This document shows, one piece after another, positions 8,478 through 16,650 of a DNA stretch of 46,870 bases. Location: assembly GCA_009839975.1 (NCBI GenBank), contig VXOP01000281.1:1-46870 (forward strand), in the 5' to 3' direction. Made by a program: the position numbers and the translations under genes. Every line of letters starts with the position of its first letter. Positions within the stretch are counted from its first letter, which is position 1. A model generated the notes under the pieces. It saw nothing but the letters and a program-made list of their open reading frames with translations. It did not search any database and was not told where the DNA came from. Source of the stretch: Candidatus Poribacteria bacterium. GTDB lineage: Bacteria > Poribacteria > WGA-4E > WGA-3G.

Positions 8478-8601
8478 TAGCTTGTAAAGTTGATAATTAA
8501 TGAGACTTCTCACCCATACAACGATGACGAAAACCACCCAGCGTAGGGGTGAGGTGACCTCGCCCGTTAAGGAGTGTTCATTAATTGTAAATTCCACTAT
8601 A
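8478..8601 (+). repeat. Miniature element, family A, copy 2 (MITE-like)
   Basis: About 124 bases, similar to the copy at 6808-6931. The core reads GGGGTGAGGTGACCTCGCCC, so one stem position is changed to a G-U-compatible pair and the hairpin is kept. The left end has lost the TATAG terminus. The element ends 15 bases before the start of the membrane glycosyltransferase gene, so it lies in that gene's leader or promoter region. Confidence 0.72.
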
Positions 8602-8616
8602 ATTTGGAACTAACAG

Positions 8617-10116
8617 ATGTCTCGTCGGTTATACTTTCCCAGTTTATATGTCTGGGGTATCGTTCTTGTTCTATGCGTTATTTCTCGTCTAATCACTACT
8701 ATATACTATATTGAAGACATAGACAGTCTTCGTTTTGCCTTGAGTATGGTGGCGTATGATATTGGAAAACTACAACCACATTTTCCTGCTTATCCCGTCT
8801 TCTGTTTTCTTGCGAAGATTGTATATGGCGTTACAGGTCGTTATGCAATAACATTTTCACTTCTTGGGGGTATGTCTACATGCTTAGTTATCTTTTTTAT
8901 GTTATCTATAGCGAAAGTTCACTGTACATCACTATTAGGAAAAATCTGCATGTTCGTTGCATTCATGAACCCTCTTCTGTGGTTAATGAGCAATCGGTAT
9001 ATGCCTGATACAATGGGTGTTGCTTGTCTACTGGCAAGTCTTTATTATATCACAATCCCAGAAAAGTACAATCACGGAACGTTATTGTGTCTGAACACAG
9101 TAGGATTTCTACTTGCTGGTATATTGATGGGTATAAAAGCCTCGTATATTCCGTTCTTGTTACCAGCACTGTTTATATGTCTAATACAATATTCAGGTAG
9201 AGTTAAGAAGATTATCGCTGGAATTATCGGGGTATTGGTATGGTTAATACCGTTAATCATGCTAACAGGTTGGACCGACCTGGTCGCTGCTGCGCAGAAA
9301 CAGAGTCATGGACATTTTTCAGATTTCGGAGGTGCCGTTTCTACCAATCCTGAAATCATGATACGCGTGTCAAAGATGCTTGAGAGTATAGTTGCCGACG
9401 GTTTCGGATTATATTGGATCGGTAGACATCCTATAACTGCAGCTTGTACAGTTTTCTTGATTGCTATAATTTTGGTTAATGTTTGGTATGGACTTTCAAG
9501 GATGCAAGACGCAACACTCTATAAAAAATATAAGAGGATGTTACGCAATCCTATTCTTCTTGGAACAGTTACTTATTGTCTCTGGATATTCATCGGACAG
9601 AACATAATCTATAAGAGTAGACATGTATTGCCAATTTTACCCGTAGTTGCGTTGGGAATCGCTTTTTGTTGTTACCAGTTCATCCAAAACAATATGGTAA
9701 TCCTGAACAAGGGTGGAAGAAATCCTATAAAGCATAGACTGTTGAGATGGGGTACTGTTTTTATGTTTCTCACCTGCTATAGTTGTGTGAGTCTAAATAC
9801 TGTCATCCAACATACGCAACCAACAGCAATTGCTCAAGTTCACAGATACTTGCACAACAGACAACTTGAAAGTAGTGACAATCTGACGATTGTATCAGTT
9901 CCATTAATCAAGTACTATTTGGCTTCACAGGACATAACAGCGAATTATATCACCATAAAAGATGAGACTGATCTTTCTCTGCTTGATGATATTAAAACAG
10001 GATTGATTGTTATTGGAAGTCCTCTACCAAACAGAACAGGAAGAAAAACAGAGACTTTTTATCACAATCCTTACGTAAATCGGATGTGGTCTGAATTATC
10101 GGTATATGAATACTGA
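8617..10116 (+). CDS. GT-C fold membrane glycosyltransferase (PMT/ArnT-like)
   Basis: A 499-residue polytopic protein with about ten hydrophobic helices and a soluble C-terminal tail. Near the N-terminus an acidic motif after the first helix (YYIEDIDSLRFALSM, about residues 31-45) resembles the Asp/Glu-containing first loop of GT-C enzymes that use polyprenyl-phosphate sugars. Residues from about 410 form a small alpha/beta domain. It probably transfers a sugar from a lipid carrier outside the cytoplasmic membrane; donor and acceptor are unknown. A flavoprotein gene starts 30 bases downstream, so the pair likely forms an operon. No clear ribosome-binding site is present, and the start sits just after a miniature element, so start and expression are uncertain. 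Confidence 0.7.
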   Translation: MSRRLYFPSLYVWGIVLVLCVISRLITTIYYIEDIDSLRFALSMVAYDIGKLQPHFPAYPVFCFLAKIVYGVTGRYAITFSLLGGMSTCLVIFFMLSIAKVHCTSLLGKICMFVAFMNPLLWLMSNRYMPDTMGVACLLASLYYITIPEKYNHGTLLCLNTVGFLLAGILMGIKASYIPFLLPALFICLIQYSGRVKKIIAGIIGVLVWLIPLIMLTGWTDLVAAAQKQSHGHFSDFGGAVSTNPEIMIRVSKMLESIVADGFGLYWIGRHPITAACTVFLIAIILVNVWYGLSRMQDATLYKKYKRMLRNPILLGTVTYCLWIFIGQNIIYKSRHVLPILPVVALGIAFCCYQFIQNNMVILNKGGRNPIKHRLLRWGTVFMFLTCYSCVSLNTVIQHTQPTAIAQVHRYLHNRQLESSDNLTIVSVPLIKYYLASQDITANYITIKDETDLSLLDDIKTGLIVIGSPLPNRTGRKTETFYHNPYVNRMWSELSVYEY

Positions 10117-10146
10117 ATATAGGTATTATAAACACTAAATCAAAAA

Positions 10147-11484
10147 ATGAATGCTATGGATAATACAAAGGTTCACATTCTCGGTGGTGGTCCCGCAGGA
10201 TTGACTGCTGGCTATTACGCCAAGAAGCAGCATCTAAACTTCATCATATATGAAGCAGGTGCTATGGTTGGTGGGAACTGTCGAACAATCAAATTAGATA
10301 ACTTTCGATTTGATACAGGGGCACACCGTTTCCACGATAAAGACCCAGCTGCTACTGTAGAGGTTAAGCGACTACTTGGTGATGATCTGCTAAGTGTTGA
10401 CGCGCCAAGTGAGATATTCTTTGATGATAAATTCTACCGTTTTCCACTTGAATTGACCGATCTGATTGATAAGCTTGGATATAGCAGCTTGTTAAAAATC
10501 GCATGGGACAAACTGCACAGTAGTGGCATACGAAAAATAGATAATTTTGAAACACTGGCACTCCGAAGATACGGTAAGACATTAGCAGAACAATTTTTGC
10601 TGAATTATTCAAAAAAACTATGGGGTTTACCAACACATGATCTCTCCACCGCGATTTCAGGTAATAGACTCAAGGGATTAGACCTGTGGAGTTTTCTCAG
10701 ATCAACACTATTTGGTACATCAAAGAACCCAGGGCATTTAGACGGGACATTCTTTTACCCAAAATATGGTATTGGTATGATTCCTGAGAACTTGTATGAG
10801 TTTATTGGTAAAGAAAACGTCAAGCTGCAACATGGTGTTAGTCGTATAATACAAAAGAATGGGAGGATAGATCGGATCATCTTGAACGGTGCTATTGAAA
10901 TTCAGACTGACGTAGTAATAAATACATTACCATTGACCCTTTCTCTGCGGATATTAGACCCTCCTCCGCCATCGGCACTTATTTCAATAGTAGACAATAT
11001 AAAATACCGTCATCTCATTCTGTGTGTTTACTGTTTAAAAGGAGGTACATTTTCACAGAACGCATCACTCTATTTCCCAAGTGAAGAATTCCCTTTTACA
11101 CGTCTATATGAACCGAAAAACCGCAGTCCCTATATGGCACCAGAGAATAAAACAGTTGTTGTTCTTGAAATTCCTTGTTTTAAAGACGAAGAAATATGGC
11201 AAAAGTCCGACAGAGACCTAAACAGGACAGTCTGGGAAGGATTGTGCCGTGTAAAATCACTCAAAGAGGATGATATAGTGCATTTTCAAACGTTTAAGTT
11301 ACCTTTTGCATATCCTGTTCTTGAGGTAGGATATGAAGAAAATGTAAAACGACTCGTTGATTATTTCAAGAGGTTTGAAAATCTATATCTGACAGGAAGG
11401 AGTTCGCTTTTCAGATATGTACATTTGCATGATCTGTTTAAAGCAGGTAAGGAAGTGGTAGAACAAATTGTAGATGATTATTAG
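10147..11484 (+). CDS. FAD-dependent oxidoreductase, UGM/protoporphyrinogen-oxidase-like
   Basis: A 445-residue flavoprotein of the amine-oxidase/UDP-galactopyranose-mutase superfamily. The N-terminal dinucleotide-binding motif GGGPAGLTAGYYA (about residues 13-25) is followed by an acidic strand end (IYEAG) and the GGNCRT and FDTGAHRFHDKDP motifs of the family. The C-terminal region contains YLTGRSSLFRYVHLHD, where the flavin-contacting Gly usually lies. Cofactor binding is well supported; the reaction is not. Being paired with a membrane glycosyltransferase suggests sugar-nucleotide or polyprenyl-linked sugar chemistry rather than heme synthesis. ATGs at 10147 and 10156 are both possible starts. 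Confidence 0.8.
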   Translation: MNAMDNTKVHILGGGPAGLTAGYYAKKQHLNFIIYEAGAMVGGNCRTIKLDNFRFDTGAHRFHDKDPAATVEVKRLLGDDLLSVDAPSEIFFDDKFYRFPLELTDLIDKLGYSSLLKIAWDKLHSSGIRKIDNFETLALRRYGKTLAEQFLLNYSKKLWGLPTHDLSTAISGNRLKGLDLWSFLRSTLFGTSKNPGHLDGTFFYPKYGIGMIPENLYEFIGKENVKLQHGVSRIIQKNGRIDRIILNGAIEIQTDVVINTLPLTLSLRILDPPPPSALISIVDNIKYRHLILCVYCLKGGTFSQNASLYFPSEEFPFTRLYEPKNRSPYMAPENKTVVVLEIPCFKDEEIWQKSDRDLNRTVWEGLCRVKSLKEDDIVHFQTFKLPFAYPVLEVGYEENVKRLVDYFKRFENLYLTGRSSLFRYVHLHDLFKAGKEVVEQIVDDY

Positions 11485-11495
11485 GATTACCTACA

Positions 11496-11601
11496 TAATA
11501 AAGTGAATAATTCGTTTCACCGTTTACGAAGAACACCCAGCGTAGGGGCGAGGTCTCCTCGCCCGTTGTGAAGTGTTTCATTAATTCTATAGTTCACTAT
11601 A
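11496..11601 (+). repeat. Miniature element, family A, copy 3 (MITE-like)
   Basis: About 106 bases, a shortened relative of the copies at 6808 and 8478. The stem is conserved (GGGCGAGG/CCTCGCCC) but the loop is TCT instead of TGA, and the right terminus TAGTTCACTATA is identical to copy 1. It fills the space between two convergent genes, where the hairpin could act as a two-way transcription stop. Confidence 0.72.
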
Positions 11602-11618
11602 AAAGTTGTATGAGAAAC

Positions 11619-12062
11619 TCAATACCGCTGTATGTCTTGATCAATTTCACATGCCCATTTGTCTATGCCACCAACAAGACTTAGCGTAGAATTAAAACCG
11701 AGCTGTTGTAGCAGGTATGCTGCATCAAGACTCCGCATCCCTTTGTGACAATAGACGATGATCTCATCTCCAGGTGAAAGTTCTCCGAACCGTCTCGGTA
11801 GTTCCCCGAGCGGTATAGAGACTGCGCCGTCAAGATGAACCACCTGAAATTCCCATTCATCTCTGACATCAAGCAGGATAAAATCCCTACCCATATCCAT
11901 CTTATGCTTTAGTTCATGCGGATAGATCGTGTATTCTTCTGGGTCTATCGGCAGGATTGCTTCATCTGCACTTGGTGCTACTTTTGGGATATAAGCATCT
12001 TCTGGGGTATTTCTGAAATGACCAAGGAGTCTATGTAATGCTTCTATGATACGTCTAAACAT
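11619..12062 (-). CDS. Rhodanese-domain protein
   Basis: A 147-residue protein with one rhodanese domain (about residues 44-140), a fold that carries sulfur as a persulfide. The catalytic Cys is at 105 in the loop CHKGMR, followed by the family's GGIDKWA motif near the end. The LLDVRDEWEF motif marks the start of the domain. The N-terminal 40 residues are basic then acidic and fit no domain; there is no signal peptide, so it is probably cytoplasmic. It follows the reverse-strand TonB-dependent receptor after 32 bases, apparently in one operon. Active-site loop length (six residues) fits sulfurtransferases rather than phosphatases. Confidence 0.9.
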   Translation of the reverse strand: MFRRIIEALHRLLGHFRNTPEDAYIPKVAPSADEAILPIDPEEYTIYPHELKHKMDMGRDFILLDVRDEWEFQVVHLDGAVSIPLGELPRRFGELSPGDEIIVYCHKGMRSLDAAYLLQQLGFNSTLSLVGGIDKWACEIDQDIQRY

Positions 12063-12094
12063 TGTTCGGTATTCGTCTAATTATTTTATTGGTG

Positions 12095-14116
12095 TTAAAA
12101 TGTAATCGTCATACCCAGTGTAGGGATAATTGGTAGTTGTGGTTCTTCCTCAACAGTACAATCAACAAGTTTGCCAGTGACCTCATCCTTTACCTCGGCA
12201 AATGCATATTGGTCTAAATTTGAACGGTTATATAAGTTTAGGATTTGGAAATACCATGAAAGTGTCCAACTCTTGTATGGATTTCGCTTTGTAATTCTAA
12301 AATCAAGACTGTGATAAGGAGGTAAGCGTCCTGAGTGTGTCTCACCAAAGATTCTGTTACAAGTTTTGTCATCTTCAATCAGTCTGTGTTCTAAAGGGGT
12401 TCTGGGATTCCCAGAGTGGAATCGCCAACTGACATATAGATGCCATGTTGATGCGATCTGATGGCTACTACTCAGAAAGAGAGAATGCCGGCGATCAGAT
12501 TCCCGGAATATTGTCCCGATACCTGATGTTTCTTCTGCAATTCCGTAAGCATAGCCGAGCCCCCAAGTCAATCTTGATGAGACAGCATGCGTAGCAAAAA
12601 CATCAAATCCTATCGCCTCTGCTGATTCTGGTGCAGTAAAAATCTGTGTTTGTCGTCCAAACTCTCTAAGTCGACCAACCAGATTATCATATTCTTTGTA
12701 ATATCCTTCAAAACGTATCAAAAAGTTGTTACCTTGAGTATAATCACAGCCGATGATGTAATGTGTTGACTGTTCTGCTCTACCGACTGACTGTTTGTCG
12801 TCTTCAACTGGTACTGTCATCAAATCAACTGGTTGGTGATAAATTCCCCATGCGCCGCGAAAAACAAGATTCTCTTTTGGACGAAATGCAAGCATTACTC
12901 GGGGACCAATCTCATAGCTAAGGACATCTGAATCACGATAATCTTGAACAATATAACGCCCACCGACATTTAAGGCAAGTTTGCTATGAATTTGCCATTC
13001 ATCCTGAAGAAATATCTTTATTTCATTACCACTCTCATTAATCACCGCATCAATTTCACTATAGTTGTTTACACCAGCAATCCGTTCTCGGGCAAAGTAA
13101 TTGTATTCTGCTTTTGACCATCGCCACTCAACACCCGTTCGTATTGTGTGCTGTGAAAAGACATTAGCGGTAAATTCTAACTTTGATCCAAAGTATTGGA
13201 AATCACGATTGTCATAGTCTTCTTCTCCAGAGCTTCTCTCCTGCTGTGAAATGCCACCGTAAATGAACAGATCAGACCAGTGTGAAGAACCAAATACATG
13301 TCTCCACTTTAACCATAGCGTAGCGTTATCATATTGTGAATCTAAGTTATTCTCCACATCGTTAACGCGTATACGGTTTTTGTCCCATCCATATAATCCA
13401 TTGAGTGTAATTGAGTCGGCATCTGTAAGTTGATATACGAATTTGCCATAAACATCAGCGTATTGAGGATTATATTCTTCGTCTAAGTCAATCAGTGCCA
13501 GGATTAAATCTATGTATCCTCTTCGTGCCGATAATAACCAACCCCCTTTTTCTGTTAAAGGACCTTCTAACATGGCTGTTGCATTGATAAAATCTAATCC
13601 GAAATTAGCGGAGACTTTTTCTGTATTTGGTGTTTTTGTTCTTAAGTCAAAGATACCAGACATCTTTTGTCCATATTCAGCAGGGAAACCGCCCATCAAT
13701 AGATCTGCACTCTGAATTAAGTTAAGACCGACTAATGAAATCGCACCACCAAAATCCTGTAAATGATATGGATTGTAAAGTTCTATGCCATCTAATCTGA
13801 CAGCGACACTGTCCTTTTCTCCACCTCTGACGCTGAATCTTGCACTATAATCGTTTGCTATCACACCTGGGAAAATATGGCCTGAACGCATGATATCGTT
13901 GTCTATCAACGGAAACTGTTCTATTTCTTCCTTTGAAATAGAGATTTGAGGTGTTGTTCCTTCATAGATTGTAAATCTGCCTGGTGTTACGACTATTTTG
14001 TCAAGTTTTATCGGTTTTTGGTTTTCCTCTGCAACAACCGGCAGCAGGAAAACAGTATAAAAAACAAGTGCATAGATTAAAATAAAAATGATAATCGTTA
14101 ATCTGGGATTGGGCAT
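12095..14116 (-). CDS. TonB-dependent outer-membrane receptor
   Basis: A 673-residue receptor. A hydrophobic signal (about residues 6-28) precedes a TonB-box-like stretch (KLDKIVVTPG), the plug domain (about 45-150; RFSVRGGEKDSVAVRLDGIELYNPYH, GGFPAEYGQKMSGIFDL) and a barrel ending in TLGMTITF with the terminal Phe. I choose ATG 14116 because AGGAGG (14123-14128) lies six bases before it; GTG 14122 would be directly against that site. A perfect sigma-70 promoter precedes it and no Fur box is visible, so it is probably not part of the iron regulon. The ligand is unknown. A rhodanese gene follows. Confidence 0.92.
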   Translation of the reverse strand: MPNPRLTIIIFILIYALVFYTVFLLPVVAEENQKPIKLDKIVVTPGRFTIYEGTTPQISISKEEIEQFPLIDNDIMRSGHIFPGVIANDYSARFSVRGGEKDSVAVRLDGIELYNPYHLQDFGGAISLVGLNLIQSADLLMGGFPAEYGQKMSGIFDLRTKTPNTEKVSANFGLDFINATAMLEGPLTEKGGWLLSARRGYIDLILALIDLDEEYNPQYADVYGKFVYQLTDADSITLNGLYGWDKNRIRVNDVENNLDSQYDNATLWLKWRHVFGSSHWSDLFIYGGISQQERSSGEEDYDNRDFQYFGSKLEFTANVFSQHTIRTGVEWRWSKAEYNYFARERIAGVNNYSEIDAVINESGNEIKIFLQDEWQIHSKLALNVGGRYIVQDYRDSDVLSYEIGPRVMLAFRPKENLVFRGAWGIYHQPVDLMTVPVEDDKQSVGRAEQSTHYIIGCDYTQGNNFLIRFEGYYKEYDNLVGRLREFGRQTQIFTAPESAEAIGFDVFATHAVSSRLTWGLGYAYGIAEETSGIGTIFRESDRRHSLFLSSSHQIASTWHLYVSWRFHSGNPRTPLEHRLIEDDKTCNRIFGETHSGRLPPYHSLDFRITKRNPYKSWTLSWYFQILNLYNRSNLDQYAFAEVKDEVTGKLVDCTVEEEPQLPIIPTLGMTITF

Positions 14117-14148
14117 TAACACCCTCCTGAACAGACTGAATATTATAC

Positions 14149-14177
14149 ATTATAACATCTAAAGCGGGGTATGTCAA
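14149..14177 (-). promoter_or_regulatory. Perfect-consensus sigma-70 promoter for the TonB receptor
   Basis: On the reverse strand TTGACA (14172-14177) and TATAAT (14149-14154) are separated by exactly 17 bases, matching both hexamers fully. Transcription would begin near 14142 and give a leader of about 26 bases with a strong AGGAGG site. No operator-like palindrome is evident, suggesting constitutive high expression. Confidence 0.8.
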
Positions 14178-14333
14178 GATAAGAAGACTGAGGACTCATA
14201 TTCTTAGTATCTGTATTACGCTTCAGTCACTACCAAATCAATGGTATGAACGAAAAAACCAATGAAAAAATAAAAAATAACATTATATGAAATTATGCTT
14301 GACAAAGACTCAAGGATATGTTATCAAATTCTT

Positions 14334-14376
14334 CGGGCAGGAGACCCCGCTGCTTTAGCTCGGGGAGGAATGCCCG
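14334..14376 (+). repeat. IS left-end hairpin
   Basis: The outer stem CGGGCA/TGCCCG and the inner stem CCCCG/CGGGG are separated by an internal loop (GGAGA opposite AGGAA) and capped by GC-TTTA-GC. This is the position and type of hairpin that TnpA recognises in IS200/IS605 left ends. About 30 bases separate it from the proposed left boundary. Confidence 0.65.
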
Positions 14377-14390
14377 TTCCTATTTTTTTC

Positions 14391-14419
14391 TTGACACAAA
14401 ACGGCCAAAATGTTACACT
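14391..14419 (+). promoter_or_regulatory. tnpB promoter (extended -10)
   Basis: TTGACA (14391-14396) is followed after 17 bases by TACACT (14414-14419), which is preceded by the TGn extension. This would start transcription near 14426, inside the element, ahead of a structured leader and tnpB. Confidence 0.65.
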
Positions 14420-14432
14420 ATCTCTATCAAGG

Positions 14433-14476
14433 TAGGGACACAACCCACAGCGCGTCGTAAGGCGTATCTGTCCCTA
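14433..14476 (+). other. Structured 5' leader of tnpB
   Basis: TAGGGACA (14433-14440) and TGTCCCTA (14469-14476) form a perfect 8-bp stem closing a 28-base loop that itself holds a CGC/GCG pair. It begins a few bases after the predicted transcription start and ends 36 bases before the tnpB start. It could limit translation or shape the transcript; it is not the usual place for the omega-RNA. Confidence 0.5.
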
Positions 14477-14512
14477 ACCCATCTTAGTTAAGCGGTAAAG
14501 TCGTGAAAACCT

Positions 14513-15667
14513 ATGAAAAAGAAACGAAAAAAGAAACAACACCGTCGGGTGTATAAGTATCAGATACGCGAGCATCCTAAGAATGTCCGGCTTGGCAACA
14601 TGCTTGACGACTTGTGTGATGTGCATAATCACTTCATGAAGTTGGAGAACCGCTATTACCGTATCTATGGGAAATATGCGGGACGTTATCGCCTGCAACC
14701 TCACCTGACAAAGTTGCTTGAACGCACAGATCAGTATTGGTCCTGGATACCGCGCGATACCCTGGACGCTGTGATTATCCGTCTGCACCTTGCGTGGGAA
14801 AGATTTTTTGATATTCCCGGCACGGGGCGTCCAAAGTTCAAACGTAAAGGGCGTTATCGTTCTGCGAAGTTCCAATCCGGATACAAACTTGAAGCGGGGC
14901 GTGTGCGTCTCTCTTTCAAGGAATGGGACGCACCTTCGCAATCTTTTAAGTTCAATAAACGCTGGTTCTCTTTTCATCAGCATCGGGAATGGAAAGGAAA
15001 CGTTAAGTATATCCAAATCCTTCGCGACGCTGCTGGCACATATTGGCTTTACGTTGTCACTGATAATACCTCTAAAGAAGTTCTGCCCGCGACGGGTGAA
15101 AGTGTCGGGGCAGACTTCGGTATGGATACCTACTTGACCCTTAGCACTGGTGAAAAGATAGACTCGCCACAATTCTTGAAACACGCCTTGACAGAACTCC
15201 GAAAACGCTACAAAAGCCTTTCTCGTAAGATCAAAGGTTCTAACAATTGGTTGTGGTGTGTTAGACAAATTGCACGTCTCTATAGGCATATCAGTAACCA
15301 ACGCAAAGATTGGCATTGGAAACTTGCGACAGACCTTTGCCGAAGGTTTGATCTTATCGTGATCGAGACGCTGAATCTGGATGGTATGAAACGTCTCTGG
15401 GGGCGCAAGGTTTCTGATCTCTCCTTTGGTCAGTTTGTTGAGATATTGAAGTTCAAGTGTTTCAAACATAATCGTGAGTTCTCTCAAGTTGGACAGTGGA
15501 CACCGACAACGAAACCGTGTTCAGATTGTGGGTATCAGAACAAAGATCTAATGCTTTCAGATAGGCAGTGGAGTTGTCCTGAGTGTGGTTCAGACCATGA
15601 TAGAGACATAAACGCTGCGATAAACATTTTACGGGCTGCTTGCGATCCCGTTGTGGAGCAGATGTAA
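14513..15667 (+). CDS. tnpB: TnpB, RNA-guided nuclease of IS200/IS605
   Basis: A 384-residue TnpB, the RNA-guided DNA endonuclease ancestral to Cas12. The N-terminal part is strongly basic. The split RuvC domain appears intact: Asp201 in GADFGMD (RuvC-I), Glu285 in IVIETLNL (RuvC-II) and Asp365 in DHDRDINAAINIL (RuvC-III). A zinc ribbon lies between the last two, with Cys336, Cys339, Cys355 and Cys358. Length matches active TnpBs. It would cut DNA matching the omega-RNA guide next to its TAM, helping the element to be retained. The gene is somewhat richer in G and C than its neighbours, fitting transfer. No ribosome-binding site is obvious before ATG 14513. A long reverse-strand reading frame over it is a shadow. 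Confidence 0.95.
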   Translation: MKKKRKKKQHRRVYKYQIREHPKNVRLGNMLDDLCDVHNHFMKLENRYYRIYGKYAGRYRLQPHLTKLLERTDQYWSWIPRDTLDAVIIRLHLAWERFFDIPGTGRPKFKRKGRYRSAKFQSGYKLEAGRVRLSFKEWDAPSQSFKFNKRWFSFHQHREWKGNVKYIQILRDAAGTYWLYVVTDNTSKEVLPATGESVGADFGMDTYLTLSTGEKIDSPQFLKHALTELRKRYKSLSRKIKGSNNWLWCVRQIARLYRHISNQRKDWHWKLATDLCRRFDLIVIETLNLDGMKRLWGRKVSDLSFGQFVEILKFKCFKHNREFSQVGQWTPTTKPCSDCGYQNKDLMLSDRQWSCPECGSDHDRDINAAINILRAACDPVVEQM

Positions 15668-15752
15668 GACGTTTTCTCGGAAACGCTAACTGCTACGAAG
15701 CACAAGCCCCACGCTTTAGCGTGTGGGTGCCTTGACAAATAGTATACTTAAT
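15600..15752 (+). ncRNA. Probable omega-RNA scaffold with guide
   Basis: By analogy with characterised TnpB systems, the scaffold should overlap the tnpB 3' end and finish at the right end. The sequence after the stop codon holds a hairpin at 15670-15685 (CGTTT/AAACG) and a strong one at 15707-15727 (CCCCACGC/GCGTG..GGG), then TTGAC at 15732-15736. The guide would be the next 16 or so bases from 15737, starting AAATAGTATACTTAAT. The 5' limit is a guess. This guide points to the sequence downstream of the insertion, ahead of the SDR gene. Confidence 0.5.
15707..15727 (+). repeat. IS right-end hairpin
   Basis: CACGC/GCGTG around a TTTA loop is extended by CCC/GGG with one bulged T. It lies four bases before the TTGAC that I take as the right cleavage site, the arrangement seen in IS200/IS605 right ends, and is shared with the end of the predicted omega-RNA. 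Confidence 0.7.
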
Positions 15753-15814
15753 CAGACACAATAGATTGCACATTCTGAAAGGATAGAGGATATAATCTTC
15801 CTCACAATACATGC

Positions 15815-16606
15815 ATGGAACTTGGTCTTACAAACAAAATAGCAGTAGTCGGTGCATCAAGTAAAGGATTAGGGAAAGCAATAGCACTCGGTTTAGCTTA
15901 TGAAGGCGCGAGAGTCACTATCTGCGCAAGAGACAGCCAAGTGTTAGAACAGACCGCTGACGAAATTCGGGAGAAAACTGATACCGAAGTGTTGGCTGTT
16001 CCAACTGATGTTAGTCAACCAGAACAGGTTGAAAGACTGATAAGCACAACAATTGGACATTTCGGTGGTATTGACATTTTAGTCAATAACGCGGGTGGAC
16101 CGAGAGCAGGAAGATTTGATGACCTGTCAGCAAAAGACTATCAAGATGCTGTGAATCTGAATCTAATGAGTACAATCAACTTATGTAGAGCAGTTGTGCC
16201 ATGGATGCAGAAACGAGGCGGTGGACGTATCATAAACCTTACATCCGTTTCTGTCAAACAACCTGTAGATGGATTGATGCTTTCTAATATGGCACGCACC
16301 GGTGTCATCGGGTTTGCTAAAACACTTGCAACGGAACTGGCACCTGACAAGATATTGGTCAATAATGTTTGTCCAGGGATTATTTTCACTGATAGAATCA
16401 AACAATTAGCAACTGTAAGAGCTGAGGAGTCGGGTATAACCTACGATCAAGCACTTGAAAATATGACCGCTAATATACCACTTGGGAGAATTGGAGACCC
16501 AGAAGAATTTGCAAACTTAGTCGTGTTTCTCGCATCAGAAAAGTCCAGTTATATCACTGGAACAACGATACAAGTAGATGGAGGTATGGTAAGATCGCTA
16601 CTCTGA
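15815..16606 (+). CDS. SDR-family protein with non-canonical catalytic motif
   Basis: A 263-residue short-chain dehydrogenase/reductase-like protein resembling FabG. The cofactor motif GASSKGLG (residues 13-20), the NNAG motif (91-94) and the C-terminal VDGG region are all there. The catalytic YxxxK is replaced by SNMAR (Ser157, Arg161), 13 residues after Ser144. A known 3-oxoacyl-ACP-reductase-like subgroup lacks the normal tetrad in this way, so the gene is not necessarily degenerate, but conventional reductase activity is doubtful. TATAAT at 15791-15796 may be its -10, leaving a leader of about a dozen bases and no clear ribosome-binding site. It is followed by a glycosyltransferase after 44 bases. 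Confidence 0.88.
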   Translation: MELGLTNKIAVVGASSKGLGKAIALGLAYEGARVTICARDSQVLEQTADEIREKTDTEVLAVPTDVSQPEQVERLISTTIGHFGGIDILVNNAGGPRAGRFDDLSAKDYQDAVNLNLMSTINLCRAVVPWMQKRGGGRIINLTSVSVKQPVDGLMLSNMARTGVIGFAKTLATELAPDKILVNNVCPGIIFTDRIKQLATVRAEESGITYDQALENMTANIPLGRIGDPEEFANLVVFLASEKSSYITGTTIQVDGGMVRSLL

Positions 16607-16650
16607 TTTTCACGACTTGCCAATACAATATATATAGAGCGTGATGAATA

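Larger units (their letters stand above)
14304..15736 (+). mobile_element. IS200/IS605-type insertion sequence with tnpB only
   Basis: A single-gene element. The left end carries a two-part hairpin (14334-14376) and the right end a GC hairpin (15707-15727) with the same GCTTTAGC loop-stem sequence. CTTGACAAA occurs at both proposed boundaries (14298-14306 and 15731-15739), consistent with insertion after TTGAC and a right cleavage site TTGAC, as in ISDra2-like elements; that reading sets the proposed limits. No tnpA is present, so the element would need a transposase in trans. There is no terminal inverted repeat and no target duplication, as expected for this family. Confidence 0.7.

Noticed and set aside
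14474-15487. 337-residue reverse-strand open frame over tnpB
   Set aside because: It lies fully antisense to a clear TnpB with all catalytic residues, has no recognisable domain, and arises from codon bias.
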